A stretch of 64,000 nucleotides of DNA from NCBI RefSeq assembly GCF_002305895.1, contig NZ_CP022203.1, positions 784,501 to 848,500 on the forward strand, given 5' to 3'. Under the pieces are notes generated by a model. It was not told the DNA's origin. It was given only the letters and a program-made list of their open reading frames with translations, and made no database searches. Shown piece by piece: positions 52,233 through 61,396 of the stretch. The number at the start of each line of letters is the position of its first letter. Position 1 is the first letter of the stretch. The position numbers and the translations under genes were made by a program. This DNA comes from Corallococcus macrosporus DSM 14697. Lineage in GTDB: Bacteria > Myxococcota > Myxococcia > Myxococcales > Myxococcaceae.

Positions 52233-53674
52233 CATCCGCGTCCGTTTAACGCGGTGAGGAAAAGCAGAGCAGAATCAGAGAGATAGGTGCAGCCGAGCAG
52301 GCAGGGCCCGTCGAAACGGAGGGACGAGGACCATTCTCCCGGCATGAAGAATACTCCGAGAGCGAAGGTGGCTGAGGGACTCCGGGCACTGGTGTCGGCC
52401 GAGGACATTCTGGAGGCGGCGCGGCGGTTGGGTGCGTTGCAGCGCCAGCGCAAGGTGGACCTGGTGGCGCTGGTGGAGTCCACCGTGGCCGCGGTGACGC
52501 CGCTGCCCGGCACGCAGACAACGGCCTTCGCCAACTACATCGCGCTCACCGGACAGAAGCTGTCACCCAGCGCCTTCTTCGAGCGCTTCAACCACGCCTT
52601 TGGGCTGTTGATGTGTGAGGTGGCCGGCCGGGCCGTGCAGGCCGTGCGCGAGGCCATCGGCGAGGACAAGCCCTTCAATGAACTGGGAGCCTTGCTGGAA
52701 GAATTCTCAGACGTGCAGGTGGCCGACTCCACCTGCCAACTGCTGCGGCGACTGGCGGCTGACTGGGCCCCCTCCACCAGCCAGGCACGGCCAGCGTCCT
52801 TCAAATGGCACGCGCTGGTATCGCTGCGAGACGAGTTGCCGGTGGCGGACGGAGTGACGCCCCAGCGCACCCAGGACACGCGCGCATTGCCCGAAGAGGC
52901 GCTGGCGCCCGGCACGCTCACCTTCATGGACTTGGGGTACACAGACACCGGCCGCTTCCTTGATGCGATTGAGGCCGGAGCCCATTTCCTGGTGCGGCTG
53001 AAGGCCCAGCATGACCCGAAGGTGCTGCGGGTGCACGTGGGCAAGGGCGAGCGCGTGCGGGCCCGGGGCATGCGCCTGACGGATGCGCTACTGCAGGGCG
53101 TGCTGCGTGAGGAGGGCGGCGTCATCGACGTGGACGTGCAACTGGAGAAGCAGGGGCGCACGGCCTCGGCGCGGGTGGTGGCCGTGCAAGGGCCAGAGGG
53201 TGAGCGGCGCTGGTATCTGACGACGGTAGGCCGCGACGTGTTGACAGCCCTGGAGGTGGCCGAGGCCTACCGTCTGCGCTGGAGGGTGGAACTTCTCTTC
53301 AAAGCCCTCAAATCCGGTGTGGGACTGACGGCGCTGCGCGCCACGCGGCCTGGCGCGGTGCTCTCGTTGGTGTACGCCAAGGTGATTGCCCTGGCCCTCT
53401 CGCGCCTGCTGGAACTGTCGATGCAGCAGAAGGCAGGCGAGTCGGGTCAGCAGCATGCGACGGGGCGGCTCGCGCTGGTGCTGGCGTTGACCCGCTGCGC
53501 CCCACTGCTGCTGTCGCATGCGATGATGAGCCGGGGCGTAACCCTGGAGCAATTGGAGGAGCGCATCCTCCTCATCGCGGAGGTGACCGCTCGTTCACGC
53601 CAGCAGCGCCGCGAGCGTGAACGACGCAAGCGGGAGGCTTCCCTCGGGAGCGGCCGCTAAACCGGAAGCGGATG
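52233..53674 (+). mobile_element. Third IS4-type insertion sequence, 1442 bp
   Basis: The left end is CATCCGCGTCCG and the right end, read inward on the other strand, is CATCCGCTTCCG, a good terminal inverted repeat. A 10-bp target duplication flanks it. It carries one intact transposase gene. Its ends and protein differ from the nested pair at 35-38 kb, so it is another IS4 subgroup. Confidence 0.92.
52344..53660 (+). CDS. IS4 family transposase, 438 aa
   Basis: The start ATG at 52344 (MKNTPRAKVAEGLRALVSAE); a GTG at 52287 would add 19 residues. Catalytic Asp residues are in QVADSTCQLL and FMDLGYTD. The Glu is in the perfect IS4 signature YRLRWRVELLFKALK (Y-x2-R-x3-E-x6-K). The C-terminus is very basic (QQRRERERRKREA). 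It is full-length and probably active. Confidence 0.95.
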   Translation: MKNTPRAKVAEGLRALVSAEDILEAARRLGALQRQRKVDLVALVESTVAAVTPLPGTQTTAFANYIALTGQKLSPSAFFERFNHAFGLLMCEVAGRAVQAVREAIGEDKPFNELGALLEEFSDVQVADSTCQLLRRLAADWAPSTSQARPASFKWHALVSLRDELPVADGVTPQRTQDTRALPEEALAPGTLTFMDLGYTDTGRFLDAIEAGAHFLVRLKAQHDPKVLRVHVGKGERVRARGMRLTDALLQGVLREEGGVIDVDVQLEKQGRTASARVVAVQGPEGERRWYLTTVGRDVLTALEVAEAYRLRWRVELLFKALKSGVGLTALRATRPGAVLSLVYAKVIALALSRLLELSMQQKAGESGQQHATGRLALVLALTRCAPLLLSHAMMSRGVTLEQLEERILLIAEVTARSRQQRRERERRKREASLGSGR

Positions 53675-53684
53675 GCTCAAGGTC
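53675..53684. repeat. 10-bp target duplication, right copy (third IS)
   Basis: Second copy of GCTCAAGGTC. The ATPase frame continues directly with ATGGAGGCG. Confidence 0.9.
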
Positions 53685-54089
53685 ATGGAGGCGCTCACGG
53701 GCGCTGGTGACGTTCAGGTCCAGATTCTCGCCGTGACACACTCGCCGCTGCTGCTGGCTTCACTTGAGCCACTCTTTGACGCCAACGAAGATGCCTTGTG
53801 GCACCTCAATCTCCAGAACAGGGAGGTCGTCCTTCACAAGGAGGAGTGGCATCGCCGGGGAGACGCGAACTCCTGGCTCGTTTCTGAAATCTTCGACCTC
53901 AAGGAGCCCCGTTCGCTGGAGGCAGAGCAAGCCATCAAGCGCGCCGAGGGGTTGATGGAGCGGCGGCACGGCGTTTCGTCCGACGAGTTCACTGAGACGC
54001 GCGACGCGCTGCGCGCCAGCCTTCCCGAGATTGATCCATTCTGGTTGCGGTGGCGCTTCTGGGCTCGTGAGGCGGGGTTCATGCAGTGA
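53685..54089 (+). pseudogene. ABC-type AAA ATPase (PtuA/Septu-like), 3' part
   Basis: It encodes residues 290-423 of the interrupted ATPase, from MEALTGAGDVQVQILAVTHS to the stop at 54089. It includes the switch/H-loop His in VTHSPLLLAS. The internal ATG at 53685 could give a short fragment without Walker A or B, which would be inactive. The stop overlaps the HNH gene by GTGA, showing the two were one transcription unit. Confidence 0.88.
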
Positions 54090-54820
54090 TTCGTGTCTTG
54101 AAACAGCCAGAGCCACGTCCTCCTGCCTTTGATTTCGATAAAGAGGTTCGGCAGCCTGGCTTGAGTGCCTTGGCTGAATTGACTGGCCAGCCGCCGTTGT
54201 TCAGGCGCCGTGGCCCGCGAATCGCGAAGCGGGCGGACCGAATCGAGGATTTGGATGCCTCGGTTCTGCGCTCATATGCCTACTGGACCCGTGCGCTGCC
54301 CGTCCTGCATGATTCATATGGGGGCATTTGCGCATATGCCTGTTTCTACATTGAGCCGCTCTGCGGGCCGACCGTCGACCACTTTGTCGCCATGGTGAGC
54401 GCGGAGCATCGGCAGGCCTACGAGTGGGGCAATTATCGGCTGGCCTGCTCTCAGATGAATGCACGCAAGCGACAGTTTGCCGACGTGCTCGACCCATTCG
54501 TGGTCGAGGATGGGTGGTTTGTCCTCAACCTGGGGACGTTCAAGGTGGAGCCCGCCGTGGGGTTGGCCCCGGAGGTGGACGCCAAGGTCCGTGAAACCAT
54601 CGAGCGATTGGGGCTCGACTCTCGTGAGTACCAGCACATGTGTCGACGGTACTTCGACAGCTACTGGAGCCCGAAGGTTGCTGATCAACCTGTCCCTCTC
54701 TGGTCCTTGGAGCGAGATGCCCCCTTTCTGGTGCGCGAAATGAGGCGTCAGGGGCGCATTCGGGAGGCGGATGTGGCGCCGAGGGGGCCCGTGGCCGCTG
54801 CTCGCCAGACTCCCCCATGA
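54086..54820 (+). CDS. HNH endonuclease (PtuB/Septu-like), 244 aa
   Basis: The GTG start at 54086 overlaps the ATPase stop codon. The HNH core runs from residue 80 to 130: CAYAC (Cys82, Cys86), TVDHF (Asp98, catalytic His99), EWGNYRLAC (Asn116), SQMNARKR (Asn125, Lys128). Only one Cys (121) is where a second CxxC zinc pair would normally sit, so the zinc site may be reduced or absent. In Septu systems the HNH partner cuts invading DNA together with the ATPase. With the ATPase gene split, activity is doubtful here. No system can be named beyond Septu-like. Confidence 0.85.
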   Translation: MIRVLKQPEPRPPAFDFDKEVRQPGLSALAELTGQPPLFRRRGPRIAKRADRIEDLDASVLRSYAYWTRALPVLHDSYGGICAYACFYIEPLCGPTVDHFVAMVSAEHRQAYEWGNYRLACSQMNARKRQFADVLDPFVVEDGWFVLNLGTFKVEPAVGLAPEVDAKVRETIERLGLDSREYQHMCRRYFDSYWSPKVADQPVPLWSLERDAPFLVREMRRQGRIREADVAPRGPVAAARQTPP

Positions 54821-54844
54821 GGTCCCCTCATCGATGAACAGGAC

Positions 54845-56230
54845 TCAGGGCTTCAGGCGGAGGAGGAAGCCATCCTGCGCGCGAGGGTAGGGCGTGCCTT
54901 CGGGATGCGCCCGCGCCAGCGTACCCGCGGCCACAGCATGGCCGCTCACGTCCACCGCCACCGTGCGCGCCAGCGGGGCGCTGGGGCTGGTGAAGCTGCG
55001 CACCCACAGTGACGCGCCGTCCTCGGGGTGGAGCCGCGCCAGATAGAGGCCCGCGGGCGTGGCGCCGCCGCCCAAATCCAATCCGCCGTCATGGGTCCCG
55101 GCCACGGTGAGCTGGCCGGCGTCATCGGTGGCCAGCGCGGTGGCGGTGGCCTCGAACGAGCGCGCCCAGCGCTCCTTGCCATTCCCATCAAAGACAGTCA
55201 CGAAGCCGTGGTAGCCGTTGGAGGTGTGAGGCTTTCCCTGGAAGTAGAAGCGCCCGGAGAAGTTGCCGCCAACGAAGACGCGGTCGGGGCCCACCGCCAG
55301 GGCATTCGCGGTGCCCGTGGTGCCGCGCAAATCCCGGCTCCAGGCGTGCGCGCCGTCTGACGACAGCTTGAGCACGAAGGGCGTGCGCTGGCGCACCGTG
55401 ACGAGCGCCGGCCCGCCGAAGCAGACCGAGCCCGCATAGGCCCCGGCCACGTGCACGCCGCCAAAGACATCCACCGCCACGGCCCGGGCCGTCACCAGCC
55501 CTTCGGCCCCCGCGGCCCAGGTGCGGCTCCAGCGCGTCTGGCCGCTGGCGTCCAGGCTCACCGCGAAGGCGGAGCGCTGGCCTCGAGGGGACTCCCTCAC
55601 GCCGTCGCCGAAGTCCCGCCGTCCATGGAAGTCCCCCACCAGCACCACGCCGCCCGTGCCATCCGGCGCCAGCGCGTTGACGGTGAGCGCGCCGGTGCCG
55701 GTGAAGCCTCGCACGCGCTCCAGCGCGCCCTGGGGCGACAGCCTCGTGAGGAAGGGCCCCGCGGGGATGGCCTGCTCCCCCAGGACGAAGCCCGCGGACA
55801 CGCCTCCCAGCCAGACGTTGCCCGCGCCGTCCACCGCGAGCCCGCCCACGCGCGCGCGCGTGGTGCCTTCCTCCGGCGTCAGCCCATGCGCCCAGCGCAG
55901 GGTGCCTTCCGGAGAGAAGCGCGCCACCAACAGGTGAGGCGCCTTGGATACGTGGTTGAAGGGCAGGGGGCCTCCCCCAAGGTCCAGAGGCTCACGGTAG
56001 GTCGCAGCGACGAGGACGTCCCCGTCGGGAGCCACCACGGCATGCGGCGCTTCGCTGTCCCCCAGTGCCAGCGGACGCGTCCACGCCAGGACCCCCTCGC
56101 CCTCACCTGCAGCCGACCCCGCGACCTCCAAGCCCGGAGCGCGGGCTGCCGCGTGCGCCCTCTCCCCGCACCCCGCGAGGAGAAACCCGAACGCCAGCAC
56201 CCCGACCATCCATCGCCGCCGCCCCTCCAT
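54845..56230 (-). CDS. Lipoprotein with beta-propeller-like (SBBP) repeats, 461 aa
   Basis: The start ATG at 56230 (MEGRRRWMVGVLAFGFLLAG, then Cys21) gives a lipoprotein signal; an open frame before it is not coding. The mature chain has about seven repeats of 45-50 residues with patterns like GLAVDGAGNVWLGGVSAG, AVDVFGGVHVAGAYAG and ALATDDAGQLTVAGTHDGG, each followed by LDLGGG-like strands. This is the SBBP/NHL-like beta-propeller arrangement. It probably binds a partner or sugar at the cell surface. Confidence 0.83.
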   Translation of the reverse strand: MEGRRRWMVGVLAFGFLLAGCGERAHAAARAPGLEVAGSAAGEGEGVLAWTRPLALGDSEAPHAVVAPDGDVLVAATYREPLDLGGGPLPFNHVSKAPHLLVARFSPEGTLRWAHGLTPEEGTTRARVGGLAVDGAGNVWLGGVSAGFVLGEQAIPAGPFLTRLSPQGALERVRGFTGTGALTVNALAPDGTGGVVLVGDFHGRRDFGDGVRESPRGQRSAFAVSLDASGQTRWSRTWAAGAEGLVTARAVAVDVFGGVHVAGAYAGSVCFGGPALVTVRQRTPFVLKLSSDGAHAWSRDLRGTTGTANALAVGPDRVFVGGNFSGRFYFQGKPHTSNGYHGFVTVFDGNGKERWARSFEATATALATDDAGQLTVAGTHDGGLDLGGGATPAGLYLARLHPEDGASLWVRSFTSPSAPLARTVAVDVSGHAVAAGTLARAHPEGTPYPRAQDGFLLRLKP

Positions 56231-56550
56231 CCCCGCCCCGGCCTCTCCCCCAACCCCAGCCCCGACAACCCCCTGCCCCTCAACCGGAACACCCCTTGTG
56301 CAAGGGCATTGCCAGCCGCCGCCTCCAGGCGTCTTCCCTCTGGGACGCGACGGAACATGGCCCCTGGGGCGGAGGCGGGTGTCGGGCGCGCTGAAAAAAC
56401 GCCTGTCCGGCAGGGAACGTCCGGGGAAAAACGACGGACCGCTCCGCCCTGGGGGCGGGGGGCGGGCCTGGCGCGCCAACGCGAACGCCCGCCAGGTGGC
56501 CGGGGGGCCGCTGGCGGGCGTCGGGTGCTCCCCACTGCTTCAGGGCTGTA
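56231..56550. other. 320-bp gap with a stem-loop (56486-56520)
   Basis: No gene is seen. CGCCCGCCAG (56486-56495) and CTGGCGGGCG (56511-56520) form a perfect 10-bp stem about 30 bp downstream of the minus-strand stop at 56551, a likely terminator for that gene. The rest should hold the promoter of the beta-propeller lipoprotein. Confidence 0.6.
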
Positions 56551-57051
56551 TCAGAGCACCTTGACCTGAATCTCCTTGAGGACCTGGTCGCCGCGCAGCA
56601 CCGACACCGTCCAGGTGCCGGGCTTGCTCAGCCGCAGGCCCGTCCACTGCCGCGCGCGCCAGCCCTCGCCCTTGATCTTCACGTCCTTCGTATCGCGGAC
56701 CAGGGCGCCCTGCTTCGTCTGCACCATGAGGTCGTCGATGGTGTCGCCCTGCGGCACCAGGTAGGCCTGCCACAGCATGACGCTGGTGCCGGCCTTGACG
56801 CCCTCGGGGCCGACCTCGGCGGTGCACTCGTACTTGTTGGGACCTTCCTTGGCGACCTCGGTGCAGACCTTGGCCTCCACCAGCACGGGGCCCTGGCCCT
56901 GGCCCTTGTAGAAGAAGTTCCAGGTGTCACGCACCGCGTCCGCGTCCGGCGCCTTCACCGGCGCGGCGGCGGGCTCCGCGTCCTGCGCCATGGCCACGGA
57001 CGACATCCCCAGCACCGCGCAAAGCAGGCCCCGCGTCAGCATCTTCGCCAT
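56551..57051 (-). CDS. Hypothetical secreted protein, 166 aa
   Basis: The start ATG at 57051 follows GAGGGG. A signal peptide (MAKMLTRGLLCAVLGMSSVA) with cleavage after AMA gives export. Residues 35-160 look like a two-layer beta domain (TWNFFYKGQGQGPVLVEAKV, GTWTVSVLRGDQVLKEIQVK), with two Cys in a likely disulfide. No known family; it resembles periplasmic proteins of myxobacteria of unknown role. Confidence 0.78.
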   Translation of the reverse strand: MAKMLTRGLLCAVLGMSSVAMAQDAEPAAAPVKAPDADAVRDTWNFFYKGQGQGPVLVEAKVCTEVAKEGPNKYECTAEVGPEGVKAGTSVMLWQAYLVPQGDTIDDLMVQTKQGALVRDTKDVKIKGEGWRARQWTGLRLSKPGTWTVSVLRGDQVLKEIQVKVL

Positions 57052-57133
57052 CTCAAGTCCCCTCGTTCTCGTGATGTGGCGGGCCCCCAGGCCCGTCCTG
57101 GTCCGTTGGATGTAGCACACCGCGCGGCGCCGC

Positions 57134-58477
57134 TCAGCCGAAGAGGAGGAAGGCCAGCGTCACCAGCGGCAGGTACACGAGGAAGGCCACCAGCAAGAAG
57201 CCCAGGAGCTCCTTGAACTCCAGGCGCGCCACGGCCAGCAGCGGCAGCGCCCAGAACGGCTGGATGAGGTCGGTGGCCATGTCGCCCCAGGCGTAGGCCA
57301 GCACCACCTTCTCCGGCGCCACGCCCAGCCGCGTCGCGGCCTCCAGCAGGTAGGGCGCCTCGATGGCCCACTTCGAGCCGCCGGAGGGGACGAAGTAGTT
57401 CACCACGCCGCTGTACAGGTAGACGATGGCGGGGAAGGTCTCGCGCGTGGACAGCGACACGAACAGCTCGCCGATGCGCTCCGTCAGGCCGGTGGCCTTG
57501 AAGATGCCGTAGATGCCCGCGTACAGCGGGAACTGGAGGACGATGCCGTGCAGCACGGTGCCGGCCTCCTCGCTGGCCTTGAGCAGCCGCGCGGGCGTGC
57601 CGTGCAGCAGTACCGCCAGCACCAGGAAGGTGAAGTTCACCACGTTGAGGTTGAGCGCGCGCCAGCCGCCGTTCATCCACAGGTGCTGTCCCAGCCACAG
57701 GAGCCCCAGCACCCCGATGACGGTGTTGAGCAGGCGCGAGTGGTCCAGCCACAGGGCGAAGCCGCGCCCTTCGGGGCGCTGGGGCGGGACGAAGTCACCC
57801 AGGGACTCCAGCACCGCCGGGTCCACGCGCACGGTGTTCTCCGGCTTCGGGTGCAGCACCCACGCGAGCAACGTCAGCCCCGCCACCACGGCCAGCGTGA
57901 GGCCGACGTTGAAGGGCGAGAAGAGCGTCCTGTCGATGGACAGCACGCCCAGGCGCTGCTCCAGGAAGTGCCCCGGTGTGGCCACCAGCAGGGGGGCGGA
58001 GGCGGACAGGCCCGAGTGCCAGGTGGCGCCCAGGCCGAAGTACGCGCACGCCACCAGCAGCCGGTAGTCCACGTCCGGCCGGCGCTTCACCATGAAGCGC
58101 ACCAGCATCGCGCTGGCCACCAGCGACAGGCCCCAGTTGACGTAGGCCAGGGCCATGGAGACGAAGGCCATCCACGCCGCCGCGCCCCGGGGCGTGCGTG
58201 GCACCCGCGCCGCGCGCTCCAGCAGCGCGCGCACCGGGCCGGTGAGGGCCAGCAGGTAGCCGGTGAACATCACCAGCGCCATCTGCATGGAGAAGCCGAG
58301 CAGCTCCCAGAAGCCGCCGCCCCAGGCGTCCAGCACGGCGGGCGGCGCGGCGCCGGCCCAGCCGGTGGCCAGCGCCAGGGTGAGCAGCGTGAGCAGGACG
58401 GCGATGGCGAACGCGCTGGGGACGAAGCGCGACGAGAAGCGGCCCAGGCCTTCGGCGATGCGGACGAGGGTCTCCAC
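57134..58477 (-). CDS. atoE: Short-chain fatty acid transporter AtoE family, 447 aa
   Basis: The start ATG at 58477 (METLVRIAEGLGRFSSRFVP). About twelve hydrophobic segments. The AtoE family motifs MQMALVMFTGYLLALTGPV, YFGLGATWHSGLSASAPLLV and VVNYFVPSGGSKWAIEAPYL are conserved. It carries acetate/acetoacetate-type short acids over the inner membrane. No ato operon genes accompany it; it is divergent from a FUSC gene. Confidence 0.92.
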   Translation of the reverse strand: METLVRIAEGLGRFSSRFVPSAFAIAVLLTLLTLALATGWAGAAPPAVLDAWGGGFWELLGFSMQMALVMFTGYLLALTGPVRALLERAARVPRTPRGAAAWMAFVSMALAYVNWGLSLVASAMLVRFMVKRRPDVDYRLLVACAYFGLGATWHSGLSASAPLLVATPGHFLEQRLGVLSIDRTLFSPFNVGLTLAVVAGLTLLAWVLHPKPENTVRVDPAVLESLGDFVPPQRPEGRGFALWLDHSRLLNTVIGVLGLLWLGQHLWMNGGWRALNLNVVNFTFLVLAVLLHGTPARLLKASEEAGTVLHGIVLQFPLYAGIYGIFKATGLTERIGELFVSLSTRETFPAIVYLYSGVVNYFVPSGGSKWAIEAPYLLEAATRLGVAPEKVVLAYAWGDMATDLIQPFWALPLLAVARLEFKELLGFLLVAFLVYLPLVTLAFLLFG

Positions 58478-58659
58478 GAGGTGTCGCTCCTTGGCGGGGC
58501 GCCCACGTTACGGCATGTGCGGCTCCGCCGGTCCGTGAAAGCCCGCGCGCGGAGCGCCTGGGCGCCCGGGCCCGGGCGCGCTGGCTCTCCTGGCCGCGGG
58601 GGTGCCCGGAGAGGGAGGGCGGAGGTTCCTTCCGCGCCGCGCGGTGTCAACGCTCCAGG

Positions 58660-60783
58660 ATGCGCCGACTGCTGCGACACCTGCGCTCCGTCCTCCGCGT
58701 CCGGCCAGGGAAGCCCGCGATTGGCGCGGGCCTCCGCACCGCGCTGGCCACCGCCGTGCCGCTCATCCTCGCGTTCCTGCTGGGCGTGAAGGACGCGAGC
58801 TGGGGGGGCTTGTCCGGCCTCCTGGTCTCACTGGCCGACAAGGGCGGCTCCTACCGGACGCGCGCCAAGGAGCTGGGCGCGGTGACGCTGCTGGGCGCGC
58901 TGGTGGGCGCGCTGGGCGCGCCGGGCGGGTCCCTGCCCTGGCTGGACGTGACGCTGATGTGGCTGGGCGTGACGGCGGCGGCCTTCGCGCGGAGCTACGG
59001 AGAGACGCCGGGCTCCATCGGCGGGCAGCTCGCGGTCATCTTCGTCGTGTCGCTGGGCGCGCCCGCGGTGGGGGTGGAGACCGCGCTGGCCCGCGCCTTC
59101 TGGCTGCTCTTCGGCGGCCTGTGGGCCATGACGCTGTCCCTGGTGCTCTGGCCGCTGCGGCCCTACCGCCCCGCGCGGCGGGCCATCGCGCGGGTGTACC
59201 GGGAGCTGGCGGAGGCGTGCTGGGACCTGGGCCGCCTGTCGCGCGAGGGCGCCGGCTCCCAGGCGTGGGTGGAGGCCGCGGAGCGACACATGAGCGTGCG
59301 GCCCCTGATGGAGCAGGCGCGCGCCACGCTGGGCGCCACCCGCGGCAGCCACCTGGGCAGGTCCCAGCGGGGCGAGCACCTGCTGGTGTTGCTCGAGACG
59401 TGCGAGCCGATGTCCGCGCAGCTCATCGCCCTGGCCGAGGCCATGGAGGCGGCCGTGCGCGAGCCCCGCTTCGTGCCGCTGCGCGCGCGGGTGGGCTCGC
59501 TGTGTGACGCCTATGCGGCCATGGCGAACTGGGTGGAGCAGGTCCTCGACCGCGAGCGCAATGAAGGCGCGCCGCGCGCCCCCCGGTTGGCGCCCCGCTC
59601 ACGCCGGCGGCACTACAGCCCCGCGCCGGGCATCCGGACGCAGGAGGACCTGCTGTCCCTCCATGTGGAGACGGTCCTCTCGAAGCTGCGGGAGATGGCG
59701 GGCGTGGTCCACGAGACGACCGCGGGGCTGCTGCATGGCGACCCGGTGTCAGACCGCGGGCGGAGCCTGGTGGGCAACGAGGAGCGGCGCGCGCGCTCGT
59801 GGCTGGCGCCGCTGCGCGACCACCTCCACTCCGACTCGCTCGTCTTCCGTCACGCGTTCCGGGTGGGGCTGGTGGCGACGGCGGCGCTGGTGGTGACGCA
59901 GGCGCTGGGCATCCGCGACGCGCACTGGGTGAGCCTCACCGTCATCGCCATCCTCCAACCCTATTCGGGCATCACCGAGGAGCGCGCGCTCCAGCGCGTG
60001 GGAGGGACGCTGCTGGGCGCGTGCCTGGCCGCGGTGATTGCCACGCGGGTGCATTCACCGTCCGCGCTGCTCACCGTCATCGTCCTGCTCACGGCGGTGT
60101 CGGTGTCGCTGCTGCCCATCAACTTCGGCGCCTTCCAGATTCTGCTCACGCCGGACTACCTGCTGCTGGCCACGCTGAGCTCGGGGGATTGGAGCCTCGC
60201 GGGGCAGCGCGCGCTGGGGGTGCTGGTGGCGTGCGCGATGGCGCTGGCAGGGGCGTGGCTGCTGTGGCCCATGCCGGAGCGCAGACGCTTCCCGGAGGCC
60301 GCGGCGGCCGCGTTGCGCGCGGACAGTGACTACCTGCGGGAGGTCATCTCCCGCGGCAGCGGCATCCGGCCCGAGGTGAGCGCGGCGCGGCGCTGCTTCG
60401 GCCTGGCGCTGCTGGACGCGGAGGCCTCCTTCGAGCGGCTCACCGCCGAGTACCACGGGCCGCCGCAGCAGCTCGAGTCCGGCATGGCCGTCATCACCTA
60501 CGCGCGCCGCTTCGCCACCGTGGTGACGGCCCTGGGCACGGAGCGGCCGGAGGAGGAGGTGCCCGGTCAATTGAAGCAGTTCGCGCACCAGGCGGGGGGC
60601 GTGCTCGACGAGCTCGCGGACGCGCTCAAGGCCCGGCGGGCGCCGCCGCCCCTGCCGCCGTTGCAGGTGGCGTGCAAGACGGATGACCCCGTCTTCCGCG
60701 CGCTGCTCGAAAGGATGCCCCGCCAGCTCGGCATGTTGCACGGCGCCGTGTCGCGGCTCAGCAGCGGTCCCATCCTGCGCTGA
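58660..60783 (+). CDS. FUSC family inner-membrane protein, 707 aa
   Basis: The start ATG at 58660. Two membrane bundles (residues about 20-160 and about 395-560) flank a long soluble helical section, the layout of FUSC/YccS-type proteins, linked to efflux of aromatic acids or fusaric acid. Conserved stretches include GLRTALATAVPLILAFLLGV and HAFRVGLVATAALVVTQALG, then SLTVIAILQPYSGITEERAL. It is a single gene; no adaptor is adjacent. Confidence 0.9.
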   Translation: MRRLLRHLRSVLRVRPGKPAIGAGLRTALATAVPLILAFLLGVKDASWGGLSGLLVSLADKGGSYRTRAKELGAVTLLGALVGALGAPGGSLPWLDVTLMWLGVTAAAFARSYGETPGSIGGQLAVIFVVSLGAPAVGVETALARAFWLLFGGLWAMTLSLVLWPLRPYRPARRAIARVYRELAEACWDLGRLSREGAGSQAWVEAAERHMSVRPLMEQARATLGATRGSHLGRSQRGEHLLVLLETCEPMSAQLIALAEAMEAAVREPRFVPLRARVGSLCDAYAAMANWVEQVLDRERNEGAPRAPRLAPRSRRRHYSPAPGIRTQEDLLSLHVETVLSKLREMAGVVHETTAGLLHGDPVSDRGRSLVGNEERRARSWLAPLRDHLHSDSLVFRHAFRVGLVATAALVVTQALGIRDAHWVSLTVIAILQPYSGITEERALQRVGGTLLGACLAAVIATRVHSPSALLTVIVLLTAVSVSLLPINFGAFQILLTPDYLLLATLSSGDWSLAGQRALGVLVACAMALAGAWLLWPMPERRRFPEAAAAALRADSDYLREVISRGSGIRPEVSAARRCFGLALLDAEASFERLTAEYHGPPQQLESGMAVITYARRFATVVTALGTERPEEEVPGQLKQFAHQAGGVLDELADALKARRAPPPLPPLQVACKTDDPVFRALLERMPRQLGMLHGAVSRLSSGPILR

Positions 60784-60917
60784 GCCGCCCCGGGGCCGGG
60801 CACGCCGCGGGCTTCACCGGCAGCGCGCGCCTGAACCCCGCGTTCCGCTGGACCTTCGGCCTCGAGCCGTCGGAGATTGCGGGCGTGGTGGAGTGGGTGC
60901 GCCCGCCCACGCGATAG
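60784..60917 (+). other. Possible remnant of a coding 3' end
   Basis: In one frame the stretch 60801-60917 reads TGSARLNPAFRWTFGLEPSE and goes on to a stop at 60917, with good protein-like composition but no start codon or ribosome site. It may be the tail of a lost gene. Low certainty. Confidence 0.25.
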
Positions 60918-60987
60918 CGCGTTCCTACAAGCCGGCGTGGGCGCCGCCGCGCGAAGATGGCGCCATGTCCCATTCCTGGAGGAAGCC

Positions 60988-61341
60988 ATGACCATGAAGG
61001 CGAAGCTGCGCGCCGCCTTCGAAGCGGAGCTGCGCGAGGCCCAGGCGTCCGAATCGCGCTCGGAGCTGGCGCGTGCCTGGCGGCACCTCGAGCGGGCGCA
61101 CGTCCTCAGCCAGGCCCACGCCGGGCCTCATGTGCGGGTGCACTGGCGCATGCTGGGGTTCGGGTGGCGCCGGCGCGACGTGGCGGAGGGGGTGGGGCAG
61201 GTGGCGCGCTTGCTGGTCGCCGCGCCGGGCTCCTGGCTGGGGCGGGCGCCGCCAGGCAACACGGGGGGCGCCAACGTGGGCATCCTCACGCCCATGCCCA
61301 TCCCCAGCGACCTGCGCGCGCTGCTGGACGCGGACCGCTGA
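60988..61341 (+). CDS. DUF3703 family protein, 117 aa
   Basis: The start ATG at 60988 follows TGGAGGAAG. The family pattern is clear: ARAWRHLERAHVLSQAHAGP, then HVRVHWRMLGFGWRRRD, then GRAPPGNTGGANVG and a final PMPIPSDLRALL. The HVRVHWRML stretch carries conserved His. Function is unknown; in other bacteria it often sits near metal-resistance genes, but not here. Confidence 0.9.
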   Translation: MTMKAKLRAAFEAELREAQASESRSELARAWRHLERAHVLSQAHAGPHVRVHWRMLGFGWRRRDVAEGVGQVARLLVAAPGSWLGRAPPGNTGGANVGILTPMPIPSDLRALLDADR

Positions 61342-61396
61342 GGGCCTTGCATTCCGCGGCGCGCGCCGGGACGAATTACGGTATGGAGCGGACATC

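Noticed and set aside
51366-52286. ATPase reading to 52286 as a complete 306-residue gene
   Set aside because: The last 17 codons are IS sequence; target duplication and frame continuity to 53685 show it is interrupted.
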